In this document: in pieces, positions 16,212 through 23,508 of the stretch
How the letters are laid out: each line of letters begins with the position of its first letter
Numbering within the stretch: position 1 is the first letter of the stretch
Source: an uncultured Eubacteriales bacterium
GTDB lineage: Bacteria; Bacillota; Clostridia; Oscillospirales; Oscillospiraceae
Assembly (NCBI GenBank): GCA_900552475.1
Contig: USAC01000016.1
Location: 1 to 30,368 of the forward strand
DNA length: 30,368 bases
Direction of reading: 5' to 3'
Position numbers and translations under genes: made by a program
Notes under the pieces: generated by a model
What the model was told of the DNA's origin: nothing
The model's input: only the letters and a program-made list of their open reading frames with translations
The model's database searches: none

Positions 16212-16487
16212 ATGGCGGAGCATAAGGATCACTATTCCCACTATTGCAACCATGAATGTGAGTACTTCCCATGCCACAAGGTGCCGGAGGGATTTGACTT
16301 CAACTGCCTGTTCTGCTATTGCCCGCTGTACGCCCTCGGCGACAAGTGCGGCGGCAACTTCAAGTGGGGGCTCGGCGGTCTGAAAGACTGCAGCGAGTGT
16401 CTCGTGCCGCACGGCCCGAACGGGTATGAGCATGTGATGACGAAGATTCCTCTGCTGATCGACATGACCAGAAAGCAGGAAGACTGA
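16212..16487 (+). CDS. Cysteine-rich small metal-binding protein
   Basis: The 91-residue protein has nine cysteines (12, 16, 21, 32, 35, 37, 46, 60, 63) and several histidines in the pattern HEC-EYFPCHK, FNCLFCYCPLY and KDCSECLVPH. This matches the cysteine-rich small domain family (PF04071 as I recall it), a probable metal-binding domain often seen near cobalamin-related genes. It is cytoplasmic with no signal peptide. Its ribosome binding site AAGGAGGCG overlaps the last codons of the mutase gene, so the two are very likely co-translated. A role in metal, corrinoid or cluster supply to the mutase or DUF362 protein is an inference from position. Confidence 0.8.
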   Translation: MAEHKDHYSHYCNHECEYFPCHKVPEGFDFNCLFCYCPLYALGDKCGGNFKWGLGGLKDCSECLVPHGPNGYEHVMTKIPLLIDMTRKQED

Positions 16488-16491
16488 GAAT

Positions 16492-16527
16492 AAAAATCGG
16501 CGCGGCTATCAAGCCGCGCCGATTTTT
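16492..16527 (+). terminator. Rho-independent terminator of the mutase operon
   Basis: A 16-base perfect stem (16492-16507 with 16512-16527), loop ATCA, is followed by a run of six T. It begins four bases after the cysteine-rich gene stop and marks the end of the plus-strand metabolic region. The A/T ends of the stem would let it work on both strands. Confidence 0.92.
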
Positions 16528-16536
16528 TGTCTGCTT

Positions 16537-16957
16537 TTGATAGCTGGGGAGGGGAATCGGTGCGTTATGTCTTTGGTGACATACTTTTTGCCAGCAGCGG
16601 CAAAAAGTATGCAAAAAACGCCGCTTAGACCTACGGTTTAAGAATCCCTTAGCGCGCCCCGCACGTTTCAGATTGTTGGGATGCGTGCCACATGTTTGAA
16701 GGTTCCGTGCAAGGGGCATGAAATGTAGGATCATTTCTGCGAGCACCGTCGTGACAGCAGATTCCCGACCGCTTCGCGGCCGCCAATCGGGACACTTCCT
16801 CGAAACCGTCTCGCTTCATCCGCCACAAGCGGCGCCAACGCAGAGACAATTCTACACTTAGGCCATGTCCTACCGAAAATCTTGCTTTTGGGTACTTTTC
16901 CCGCGCGGGAAAAGTACCCCGCCGGCGGCAGCACAAGCCGATTCCACCCATCAATCC
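16537..16957. repeat. Palindromic non-coding element, copy 1 (MITE-like)
   Basis: This gene-free stretch has the same layout as the element at 24206-24822. It starts with a left palindrome CATACTTTTTGCC / GGCAAAAAGTATG (16580-16611), followed by ACGCCGCTT and a small palindrome around CCTACGG. A shared body runs to about 16741, then a block with GAGACAATTCTA, and finally a fully self-complementary 30-base right palindrome (16890-16919). The outer ends GGGGAATCGG (16551-16560) and CCGATTCCACC (16938-16948) are imperfect inverted repeats. No protein-coding capacity is evident. It lies between two terminators. Exact ends are uncertain. Confidence 0.75.
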
Positions 16958-16971
16958 TCCCACAAACCCAG

Positions 16972-17001
16972 CAGAACCGGGGCCAAACGGCCCCGGTTCT
17001 G
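16972..17001 (-). terminator. Terminator of the Bce-type operon
   Basis: A 13-base perfect GC-rich stem (16972-16984 with 16989-17001) with loop AAAC lies 14 bases beyond the stop of the tiny membrane protein gene on the minus strand. The T-rich tail on that strand is weak (GGGTTTG). Confidence 0.7.
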
Positions 17002-17015
17002 TCATAAAAAGGACT

Positions 17016-17156
17016 TCAAACCAGCCCCGAGAGGAGAAAATCTGTTAGCCGCCACAGCAGGACGATTCCCGCAATCAGCACCGCCGCCGGGACGGCCAGC
17101 ACCGCCAGCAGTCCGCAGCTCAGGCACGCGGCGGCGCGGAATAAAAAGCGCAGCAT
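17016..17156 (-). CDS. Small single-span membrane protein at the end of the Bce operon
   Basis: The 46-residue protein begins MLRFLFRAAACLSCG and has one long hydrophobic stretch (about residues 12-37) ending in a short LTDFLLSGLV tail, so it should be an inner-membrane peptide. The ATG at 17156 lies two bases after the permease stop, and GGAGG within the last permease codons is an excellent binding site, which supports real translation. It is followed by a terminator, so it belongs to the transporter transcript. No family was recognised. It may be an accessory or regulatory peptide of the BceAB-like transporter; that is inference. Confidence 0.65.
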   Translation of the reverse strand: MLRFLFRAAACLSCGLLAVLAVPAAVLIAGIVLLWRLTDFLLSGLV

Positions 17157-17158
17157 GT

Positions 17159-19189
17159 TCAGTCCTCCCGCGCGCCGCTGACGATCTGATAGTAAGCGTT
17201 CGACGTCAGGCGGTAGGCCAGCGTATACAGCAGCGCGAACACGACATACGACAGCGCCGTCGTGCCGATGAGGAGCTTCACGTTGTTGAGGTTGAAGAGC
17301 ATGAGGAGCTTGTGAACGAACGGGAACGCGAAGCACAGGTGCAGCCCCGCCAGCAGCAGCGGCAGGAAGAACACGAGCAGCATCTGGCTGTTGACGCTGC
17401 GGCGGATGTCGCCGCGGGTCATACCGACCTTCTGCATGATGGCGAAGCGCGCTTCGTCCTCGTAGCCCTCGGAGATCTGCTTATAGTAGATAATCAGCAC
17501 CGCCGCGAGCGAGAAGCCGACGCTCAGCAGTACGCCGAGGAAGAACAGCCCGCCGTAGGTCGCGTAGAAGTCGTCGCGGTTGCTGGCCACGCCCTCGTAG
17601 AAGATGGTGGAGGGCACGTCGTCTGCGTCCTGTCTCCGAATGCCGCTGAGCAGGTCACCGAGCGAATCAGTGCACCGGATCTGTTCCTCGTTGGAGAGCT
17701 GGGTATCAAAGGCGTACGTCCAGATATGGCTCACGGCGTTGCCGCCGCTGCGCTCGGCCATGGCCTCGAGCGGCTGCATGGCCGTGTCCAGATCGGGGAC
17801 GATGACATAGAGCGTGGGGGTGACGTCGGCGGAGCGTTCGCCGCCGATCACCGCATCGGTCAGCTGCGCCTTGACGCGCCACGTCGGGCCGCCCTCGATG
17901 GTGAGCGTATCCGCGCTGAAGCCCATACGCAGACCGCTCACGAGCACCTCATTGGGCGCGAGGGTTTCGCTGCCGCCGGTCATGGCGTTGTAGTCGTCCA
18001 GCCCGATCAGAGACAGGCAGCAGACCTTTTCATAGTCGGAGAGCTTTGCCGTGCTGTCGGAGTGAATCTCGCCGCTGCTGTCCAGAATGACGGAGAGAAA
18101 CGCCTGGCGATAGTCGAGGACGTTTTCGGGTGCGGCACCTTCGACCGCGGGCAGCAGCTGCGCGCGCAGCGCGGCGATGTTCTCCTTGGAGAAGGACTCG
18201 GGCGAGCGGTTGTAGTAGGCCGTCACGGTGATGTTGCGCGGATAGCGCGTGCGCAGGGAGTCCTCAATGCCGCTGTACAGGCACGTCGTCGAGGACAGCA
18301 TGACGAGTACCATCGTCGCGAGGATGCAGATGGACGCGAGCCCCGCGCCGTTGCGCTTCATGCGGTAGGCCATGGATGAGACGGAGATAAAGTGGCTTTT
18401 CTGATAGTAAAAGCGCTTGTTTTTCTGCAGCAGGCGGCACAGCACGACCGAGCCCGCGATAAAGAGCAGGTACGTCGCGAGGATGACCATCACGACCGCG
18501 ATGAAGAACCACACGAGCGCCGTGAGCGGCTGGCGGATGCTGACGGCGAGCCAGTAGGCCGCGCCGAGCAGTACCAGACCCGCCGCGCCGAGCAGCCAGT
18601 TCGCGCGCGGGGGCTTTTCCCCCGCGGCCTCGCTGCGCAGCAGCTGCACGGGGTTCGCGGCGCGGATGCGGACGATGTTCACGAGTAGGATCAGAACATA
18701 GATCGCGGCGAAAAACAGCGCCGTCAGGAGCGCGCCCTGTCCGCTGAGGGGATAGCTGTAGCTGATCTCGCCGCCCATCAGGTGCGTGAGCGCCAGCTCC
18801 GCGAGTTTGCTCAGCGCTGCGCCGAGGGTGAGCCCGCCCAGCAGCGCGATGCCCGCCGAGAGCAGCGTCTCCCACACGAGAATGCGCGCGATGTTGCCCT
18901 TGCCCATGCCGAGGACGTTGTAGAGCGCGAATTCGCGGTTCCTGCGGCGGATGAGAAACGAGTTCGTGTAAAACAGCAGCAGCGCCGAGAAAATCGCGAG
19001 CACGAAGCTCCCGAGCCGCAGGATGAGGGAGAGTGAATCGCCGCCGTTCATCTGCGCCGCAGGGCCGTTTGCGAGCGCGAGCAGAATGTAAAACAGCGTC
19101 GCCGCGCCCACGCCCGTCAGCAGATAGGGCACATACAGGCGGCGGTTTTTGCGGATGCCGTCCCATGCGAGGTGGAAATACAGCTTCAT
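17159..19189 (-). CDS. BceB-like ABC transporter permease (FtsX family)
   Basis: The 676-residue protein has the BceB layout: one N-terminal membrane span, a three-span FtsX block (about residues 55-165), more spans around 195-245 and 280-310, a large extracellular domain (about 315-525) and a final FtsX block near the C-terminus. BceB-type permeases sense and remove peptide antibiotics (bacitracin, lantibiotics) bound to lipid II-cycle intermediates, and signal to the paired histidine kinase. Its start overlaps the ATPase stop by four bases. Ligand specificity lies in the extracellular domain and cannot be read here. Confidence 0.9.
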   Translation of the reverse strand: MKLYFHLAWDGIRKNRRLYVPYLLTGVGAATLFYILLALANGPAAQMNGGDSLSLILRLGSFVLAIFSALLLFYTNSFLIRRRNREFALYNVLGMGKGNIARILVWETLLSAGIALLGGLTLGAALSKLAELALTHLMGGEISYSYPLSGQGALLTALFFAAIYVLILLVNIVRIRAANPVQLLRSEAAGEKPPRANWLLGAAGLVLLGAAYWLAVSIRQPLTALVWFFIAVVMVILATYLLFIAGSVVLCRLLQKNKRFYYQKSHFISVSSMAYRMKRNGAGLASICILATMVLVMLSSTTCLYSGIEDSLRTRYPRNITVTAYYNRSPESFSKENIAALRAQLLPAVEGAAPENVLDYRQAFLSVILDSSGEIHSDSTAKLSDYEKVCCLSLIGLDDYNAMTGGSETLAPNEVLVSGLRMGFSADTLTIEGGPTWRVKAQLTDAVIGGERSADVTPTLYVIVPDLDTAMQPLEAMAERSGGNAVSHIWTYAFDTQLSNEEQIRCTDSLGDLLSGIRRQDADDVPSTIFYEGVASNRDDFYATYGGLFFLGVLLSVGFSLAAVLIIYYKQISEGYEDEARFAIMQKVGMTRGDIRRSVNSQMLLVFFLPLLLAGLHLCFAFPFVHKLLMLFNLNNVKLLIGTTALSYVVFALLYTLAYRLTSNAYYQIVSGARED

Positions 19190-19947
19190 GCCCGCTCACC
19201 GCCCTGCAGCATCGTCAGTGTATCGGAGATTTTCTGATACAGCTGCTCGGAGGTGGCCTCCCCGCGGTAGATCTGGTGGAACACGCGGCCGTCCTTGATG
19301 AAGAGGACGCGGCCCGCGCGACTCGCCGCGCGCACGGAGTGCGTGACCATGAGGATGGTCTGCCCGGCGGCGTTGATCTGGCCGAAGAGGTCCAGCAGCT
19401 CGTCGGTCGCGCGGGAGTCGAGCGCGCCGGTCGGCTCGTCGGCCAGCAGGATGCGGGGCTCCGTAATCAGGGCGCGCGCCACGGCGGCGCGCTGCTTCTG
19501 CCCGCCGGAGACCTCATAGGGGTACTTCGCAAGCAGCTGGTCGATCCCCAGACGCTGTGTCAGCGGCAGAAGGCGCTGCTCCATCTCGCGCCAGCTCTTC
19601 CCCGCGAGGACGAGCGGCAGGCAGATGTTGTCCTTGAGAGAAAAGGTATCAAGGAGGTTGAACTCCTGAAACACGAAACCGAGGTGGTCGCGGCGGAAGG
19701 CCGCCATGTCGCTCTCGCGCACCCCGGCGAGATCCTTTCCGTCGAGCAGCACGCTCCCCGCCGTCGGGCGGTCGAGCGCGGCGAGGATGTTCAGCAGCGT
19801 CGTCTTGCCGCTGCCCGATTCGCCCATGATGGCGACGTACTCGCCCTCCTCCACCTCAAAATTCACATCCCGCAGCGCCTCGACCTGCTGGCCGCCGAAG
19901 CGGGTGGTATAGACCTTCTTCAGGCCCTCAACATGCAGTAAGCTCAT
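19186..19947 (-). CDS. BceA-like ABC transporter ATP-binding protein
   Basis: The 253-residue protein has Walker A GESGSGKTT at 42-50, signature VSGGQKQRA near 146-153, Walker B with catalytic glutamate LADEPTG at 168-174 and the switch histidine in MVTHSV. It is a MacB/LolD/BceA-type ATPase for FtsX-like permeases. The ATG at 19947 follows AAAGGAGG. It is the first gene after a 107-base gap that carries an operator-like inverted repeat, so the transporter pair probably has its own inducible promoter driven by the adjacent response regulator. Confidence 0.93.
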   Translation of the reverse strand: MSLLHVEGLKKVYTTRFGGQQVEALRDVNFEVEEGEYVAIMGESGSGKTTLLNILAALDRPTAGSVLLDGKDLAGVRESDMAAFRRDHLGFVFQEFNLLDTFSLKDNICLPLVLAGKSWREMEQRLLPLTQRLGIDQLLAKYPYEVSGGQKQRAAVARALITEPRILLADEPTGALDSRATDELLDLFGQINAAGQTILMVTHSVRAASRAGRVLFIKDGRVFHQIYRGEATSEQLYQKISDTLTMLQGGERA

Positions 19948-19976
19948 ACTGTGTACCTCCTTTTATTTTCATCCCC

Positions 19977-20051
19977 ATTGTAGCAAAAGGGGAAATGCAG
20001 GGCTATCGCATCGCCTTACATTTCCCCCGGAGGGTCTTACAGTTCTGTAAG
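19977..20051 (-). promoter_or_regulatory. BceR-type operator and putative promoter of the transporter genes
   Basis: The palindrome CTTACAGTTCTGTAAG (20036-20051) contains TTACA-N4-TGTAA, the inverted-repeat form I recall for Bce-like response regulators. On the minus strand a TACAAT -10-like hexamer follows at 19982-19977, with no good -35, as expected of an activator-dependent promoter. The ATPase start is 29 bases beyond it. Position and sequence fit autoregulated induction of the transporter by the encoded two-component system. Confidence 0.7.
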
Positions 20052-20054
20052 AAG

Positions 20055-21032
20055 TCACTCAATTGTCAGGCCGCGGCGGCGCAGGCCGATGCGGATCTCC
20101 GTTCCCTCACCCGGCGCGGAGCGCGCAGTGATCGTGTGTCCGAGCGCATCGCACACGCGGCGGCAGAGATAGAGCCCGATCCCGCTTGAGCGCCGGTCGG
20201 TGCGGCCGTTGCAGCCGGTATATCCCCGCTCAAAGATACGCGGCAGATCCTCCGGCGCGATGCCCATGCCCGTGTCGCGGATGCTGAGGATGCCGTGCTC
20301 GGGCATGGAGATGGTGATCCCGCCGCGCGATGTGTATTTCAGCGCGTTTGAGAGCACCTGCCCGATCACAAAGCCCAGCCATTTCTCGTCCGTCACGGCG
20401 CGGTAATCGAGCGGCTCATAGTGCAGCTGCAGCCGCCGCCCGATGAACTCGCCCGCGAACGGGCGCACAGCGGCGCGGATAATCCCGTCAAGGTCATAGG
20501 TGCGGATGACGAAGTCCGTGCTCTCGGAGTCGAGCCGCAGGTAGACCATGACCATCTCGACATACTGCTCCACGCGCCGCAGGTCGGACGAGAGCCGCCG
20601 CGCCGTGTCGGAATCCTCACTCTGCAGCGTCAGGCGCATGGCGGAGATGGGCGTTTTGATCTGGTGCGCCCAGAGCGTGTAGTAGTCGATCATGGCGCGC
20701 ATGCGCGCGTCCGTCTCCGCGCGGCGTGCCCGCTCGTCGAGCGCGCGGACGAGCGCCTGATAGTCCTCCTCGCAGATGCCGGCGGGGGAGGGGAGCTGCG
20801 CCGGGTCGGGCGCGGCTCGCAGACGGCACAGCGTCTCGTGACGCCGACGCAGGTGCAGAAAGTCCGCCGTGAGCAGCGAAAGACCCAGCGCCGCGCAGAG
20901 CGCGAGCGGGTACCACACCGCCCGCAGCGGCAGCCGGTACAGCGCGAAGCAGACCGCAAGCACTGCCGCGAAGAGCGTGAACGCCGCGAGTACGCGCCAT
21001 TTTTGACGCAGATATTGCATAAAAAGCTTCAT
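20055..21032 (-). CDS. BceS-like intramembrane-sensing histidine kinase
   Basis: The 325-residue protein has two closely spaced N-terminal membrane spans (about residues 14-31 and 38-56) with almost no extracellular loop, typical of kinases that sense through a partner transporter. The H box has H123 (WAHQIKTPIS), followed by the N box NALKYT, DTGMGIAPEDLPRIF and GIGLYLCRR of the ATP-binding domain. The ATG at 21032 is chosen because MKLF starts the conserved N-terminus; an in-frame TTG four codons upstream overlaps the regulator stop. It would phosphorylate the adjacent response regulator. Confidence 0.92.
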   Translation of the reverse strand: MKLFMQYLRQKWRVLAAFTLFAAVLAVCFALYRLPLRAVWYPLALCAALGLSLLTADFLHLRRRHETLCRLRAAPDPAQLPSPAGICEEDYQALVRALDERARRAETDARMRAMIDYYTLWAHQIKTPISAMRLTLQSEDSDTARRLSSDLRRVEQYVEMVMVYLRLDSESTDFVIRTYDLDGIIRAAVRPFAGEFIGRRLQLHYEPLDYRAVTDEKWLGFVIGQVLSNALKYTSRGGITISMPEHGILSIRDTGMGIAPEDLPRIFERGYTGCNGRTDRRSSGIGLYLCRRVCDALGHTITARSAPGEGTEIRIGLRRRGLTIE

Positions 21033-21036
21033 ATCT

Positions 21037-21708
21037 TCACCCAATCAGATACCCCACGCCGAATTTCGTCGTGATGAAGTCGTTCAGCCCCGCCTGCTCG
21101 AGATTCTTGCGCAGGCGGCCGACGTTGACGCTCAGCGTGTTCTCATCGACAAAGCTGTCCGTCTGCCACAGGCGCTCCATGAGCTTTTCGCGGCTGACAA
21201 CCCTGCCCTTGCTCTGCAGGAGGGCGAGGAGAATGCGGTATTCGTTTTTCGTGAGGGGGATCCGGCGGCCCTGATAGGTGAGGGTTCCGTCCCCGGTGCT
21301 CAGCAGCGCGCCGCGGTGCTCGAGCACCGGGACGGCCTGTCCGAAGTCGTACGTTCGCCGCAGCAGGGCGAGTACCTTCGCCATGAGGACGTTCTGGTCG
21401 AAGGGCTTGGCGATGAAGTCGTCCGCGCCGAGGTTCATGGCCATGACGATGTTCATGCTGTCGGCGGCGGAGGAGATGAAGATGACCGGAACCTTTGAGA
21501 CCTGGCGGATGCGGCTGCACCAGTGGTAGCCGTCGAAGGCGGGCAGCGAGATGTCGAGCAGCACGAGGTGCGGGTCAAAGGCCGCGAACGCGCCCATCAC
21601 GTCGCGGAAATCCTCGACGCAGCACGTCTCGAGATCCCAGAGCTTCGCCTGTTCGGCGACGGCCTGCGCGATACCGCGGTCGTCCTCCACGATTAAAATT
21701 CGGTACAT
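21037..21708 (-). CDS. BceR-like OmpR-family response regulator
   Basis: The 223-residue protein has a receiver domain with acidic pocket VEDD at residues 7-10, phosphoacceptor D52 (LLDISLP) and a conserved lysine in IAKPFD. A C-terminal winged-helix DNA-binding domain ends in GVGYLIG. The ATG at 21708 follows AAAGGAGACGCT; the frame is open upstream but without domain content. It lies 11 bases after the phosphatase stop codon and its stop is five bases before the kinase start, so the three genes form one transcript. Its likely target is the palindrome at 20036-20051. Confidence 0.93.
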   Translation of the reverse strand: MYRILIVEDDRGIAQAVAEQAKLWDLETCCVEDFRDVMGAFAAFDPHLVLLDISLPAFDGYHWCSRIRQVSKVPVIFISSAADSMNIVMAMNLGADDFIAKPFDQNVLMAKVLALLRRTYDFGQAVPVLEHRGALLSTGDGTLTYQGRRIPLTKNEYRILLALLQSKGRVVSREKLMERLWQTDSFVDENTLSVNVGRLRKNLEQAGLNDFITTKFGVGYLIG

Positions 21709-21719
21709 AGCGTCTCCTT

Positions 21720-22649
21720 TCAGCCCTCGCCGCGCTGTCCGAGACGGCTGAGTGGGCGGAAGGCCATCGGCCACAGCACGCCCGCCGCCAGCACAACGAG
21801 GAAATACCGCACGGCTCCGGCGGGTCCGGCGCTGCCGCCGAAGAGCGCGATGAGCGGAGCCTTCAGCCCGGCCTTGAGCGCCACGACGAGCGCGAGCCCG
21901 ACGATAAACTTGATCGCCTGCACCCACCAGATGGCCTTTGTCTCAAAGCGGACATACTGCCGGTCGAGCCACCACGCGAGCGCGATGCCGAGCGTCGCGC
22001 CGAGGAGCTTCCAGCCGTTTTCAACGCCGCTGGCGAGGTTCGCCGAGTCAATATCCGGCGGGAAGGGGTAGACGAGCGTGAACGTCAGATACGCCGCGCT
22101 CAGCAGCACCATCGAGGCAAGCAGCCCCGCCATCAGGCGCGGGTAGCGGTCGGCCCGCCGCATGAGCGGATAGATGGCGAACACCAGCACCGCCGCAATC
22201 ACGAACGAAACGCCAACGTCGAGCGGCGTGTGGACGCCGAGGTACATGCGCGAAAAGCTCACCAGCACAAAAATCACGACGCAGACCCACCGCAGGCAGT
22301 GCCGCTTCGTCGCGCGGGCGATGCCGCCGAATGTACCGACGGCATTCTGCGTGTGGCCGCTGGGGAAGGAGTACCCCGTGGCTTCGGCGCGGGCGCTCTC
22401 GACGATGGTGAAGTCCGGATCGAGCACCCACGGCCGCGGGATGCGGCACAGGAGCTTGAGAAACTGGTTGAGCACCGTCCCCAGAAATCCGACGGTCAGC
22501 AGATAATATCCCTCGTGTTTGTCGACGCACCAGAAGATGAAGATGGCGACTGCGAGAAAGGCCGTCTCGCCGCCGAGGTGCGTGATGCCGCTCATCAGCC
22601 AGTCGCCCGCGGGGGTGCGGAGGCTCTCGAGCAGATAGAGTAGTTTCAT
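21720..22649 (-). CDS. PAP2-family membrane phosphatase
   Basis: The 309-residue protein has the three PAP2 motifs: K65-x6-R72-P73, PSGH at 96-99, and S133-R134-x3-G138-x-H140-x3-D144. About eight hydrophobic segments are present; the C-terminal 150 residues extend beyond the minimal PAP2 unit. Relatives such as BcrC dephosphorylate undecaprenyl pyrophosphate and give bacitracin resistance; others act on other lipid phosphates. Being first in the operon with a Bce-type two-component system makes a lipid-carrier role likely but unproven. GGGAGG lies nine bases before the start. Confidence 0.87.
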   Translation of the reverse strand: MKLLYLLESLRTPAGDWLMSGITHLGGETAFLAVAIFIFWCVDKHEGYYLLTVGFLGTVLNQFLKLLCRIPRPWVLDPDFTIVESARAEATGYSFPSGHTQNAVGTFGGIARATKRHCLRWVCVVIFVLVSFSRMYLGVHTPLDVGVSFVIAAVLVFAIYPLMRRADRYPRLMAGLLASMVLLSAAYLTFTLVYPFPPDIDSANLASGVENGWKLLGATLGIALAWWLDRQYVRFETKAIWWVQAIKFIVGLALVVALKAGLKAPLIALFGGSAGPAGAVRYFLVVLAAGVLWPMAFRPLSRLGQRGEG

Positions 22650-22690
22650 GGAAGATCCTCCCTGTTCACATTCCTGTTCATACAGGTTCT

Positions 22691-22719
22691 ATTCTACACG
22701 ATTTTTCCCCCCGGCGCAA
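22691..22719 (-). promoter_or_regulatory. Putative promoter of the PAP2-regulator-kinase operon
   Basis: On the minus strand TTGCGC (22719-22714) and TAGAAT (22696-22691) are separated by 17 bases. The hexamers are only moderately good. It is back to back with the plus-strand promoter at 22722. Confidence 0.5.
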
Positions 22720-22721
22720 GG

Positions 22722-22750
22722 TTGACAGGCGGGCGGACGTCGGTTATGAT
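22722..22750 (+). promoter_or_regulatory. Sigma-A-type promoter of the HD-domain gene
   Basis: TTGACA (22722-22727) and TATGAT (22745-22750) are exactly 17 bases apart, placing transcription start near 22757 and giving a 25-base leader with the GGGGG binding site before ATG 22782. Confidence 0.8.
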
Positions 22751-22781
22751 GAATCTGTTATAAATGACAGGGGGTATTGCT

Positions 22782-23345
22782 ATGAAACCTGTGGAGCTGC
22801 TGGAGATTCTGCACACGGCGGAGCGGCTCAAGGACGTGACGCGCCACAGCTACACGTCCGGCGGACGGCACGAGAGTGTCGCGGAGCACAGCTGGCGCAT
22901 CACGCTGATGGCGTTTCTGCTGCGGGACGAATTCCCGGAGCTGGATATGGATAAGGTGCTGCGCATGTGCCTGATCCACGACCTCGGCGAGTGCTTCACC
23001 GGGGACATCCCGGCCTTTGACAAGACGGCGGACGATTCGGCGCGCGAGGAGGAGCTGCTGGGCGCGTGGGTTGCGCAGCTGCCGCAGCCGGTGCGCGGCG
23101 AGATGGCGGAGCTCTACGCGGAGATGGAAGCGCTCGGGACGCAGGAGGCGCGGGTCTATAAGTGCCTTGACAAGCTCGAGGCGGTCATCCAGCACAACGA
23201 GTCGCCCATCTCGACGTGGGAGCCGCTGGAGTATGACCTCAACCGCACCTACGCGAACGAAAATGTGGCGTTTTCGCCGTACCTGACCCGCCTGCGCAGG
23301 GAGATCCTGCGCGAGACGGAGGAGAAAATCGCGCGTGGCGAATAA
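22782..23345 (+). CDS. HD-domain hydrolase, YfbR/HDDC2-like 5'-deoxynucleotidase
   Basis: The 187-residue protein shows the metal site of the HD superfamily: H36 (SVAEHSW), H66-D67 (LIHDLGE) with E70, and a later aspartate in CLDKLEAV. Length and the R-HS...VAEHSW pattern match YfbR/HDDC2 enzymes, which remove phosphate from deoxynucleoside 5'-monophosphates. The ATG at 22782 follows a run of G at a seven-base spacing, preferred over an ATG six codons upstream that precedes this site. The gene stands alone between a divergent promoter and a strong hairpin. Exact substrate is inferred from family. Confidence 0.85.
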   Translation: MKPVELLEILHTAERLKDVTRHSYTSGGRHESVAEHSWRITLMAFLLRDEFPELDMDKVLRMCLIHDLGECFTGDIPAFDKTADDSAREEELLGAWVAQLPQPVRGEMAELYAEMEALGTQEARVYKCLDKLEAVIQHNESPISTWEPLEYDLNRTYANENVAFSPYLTRLRREILRETEEKIARGE

Positions 23346-23362
23346 ACTGACAGGGCGAATGG

Positions 23363-23397
23363 ACAGGCAGAGCGGGGCTGCGCCCCGCTCTGCCTGT
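23363..23397 (+). terminator. Terminator-like hairpin after the HD gene
   Basis: A 16-base perfect stem (23363-23378 with 23382-23397), loop TGC, lies 18 bases after the stop. The tail is only GCTTT. A second small stem CCGCT/AGCGG ending in a run of six T follows around 23422-23443 and may be the effective terminator. Confidence 0.7.
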
Positions 23398-23508
23398 GCT
23401 TTGTGGGGGCATGGCGGACTCCGCTGAGCGGGGCTTTTTTGCCGCCCGGCTCCATATTTTTCGAAAAATTTTCAAAAAGTTGCCACAGCAACTGACAAGG
23501 CCCTTTGG

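Noticed and set aside
14211..16433. A 740-codon open frame on the minus strand
   Set aside because: It is a shadow of the B12 mutase gene on the plus strand, which has clear domains, motifs and a ribosome binding site.
16865..18379. A 504-codon open frame on the plus strand
   Set aside because: It crosses the non-coding element and runs opposite the BceB-like permease; composition is shadow-like and there is no start signal.
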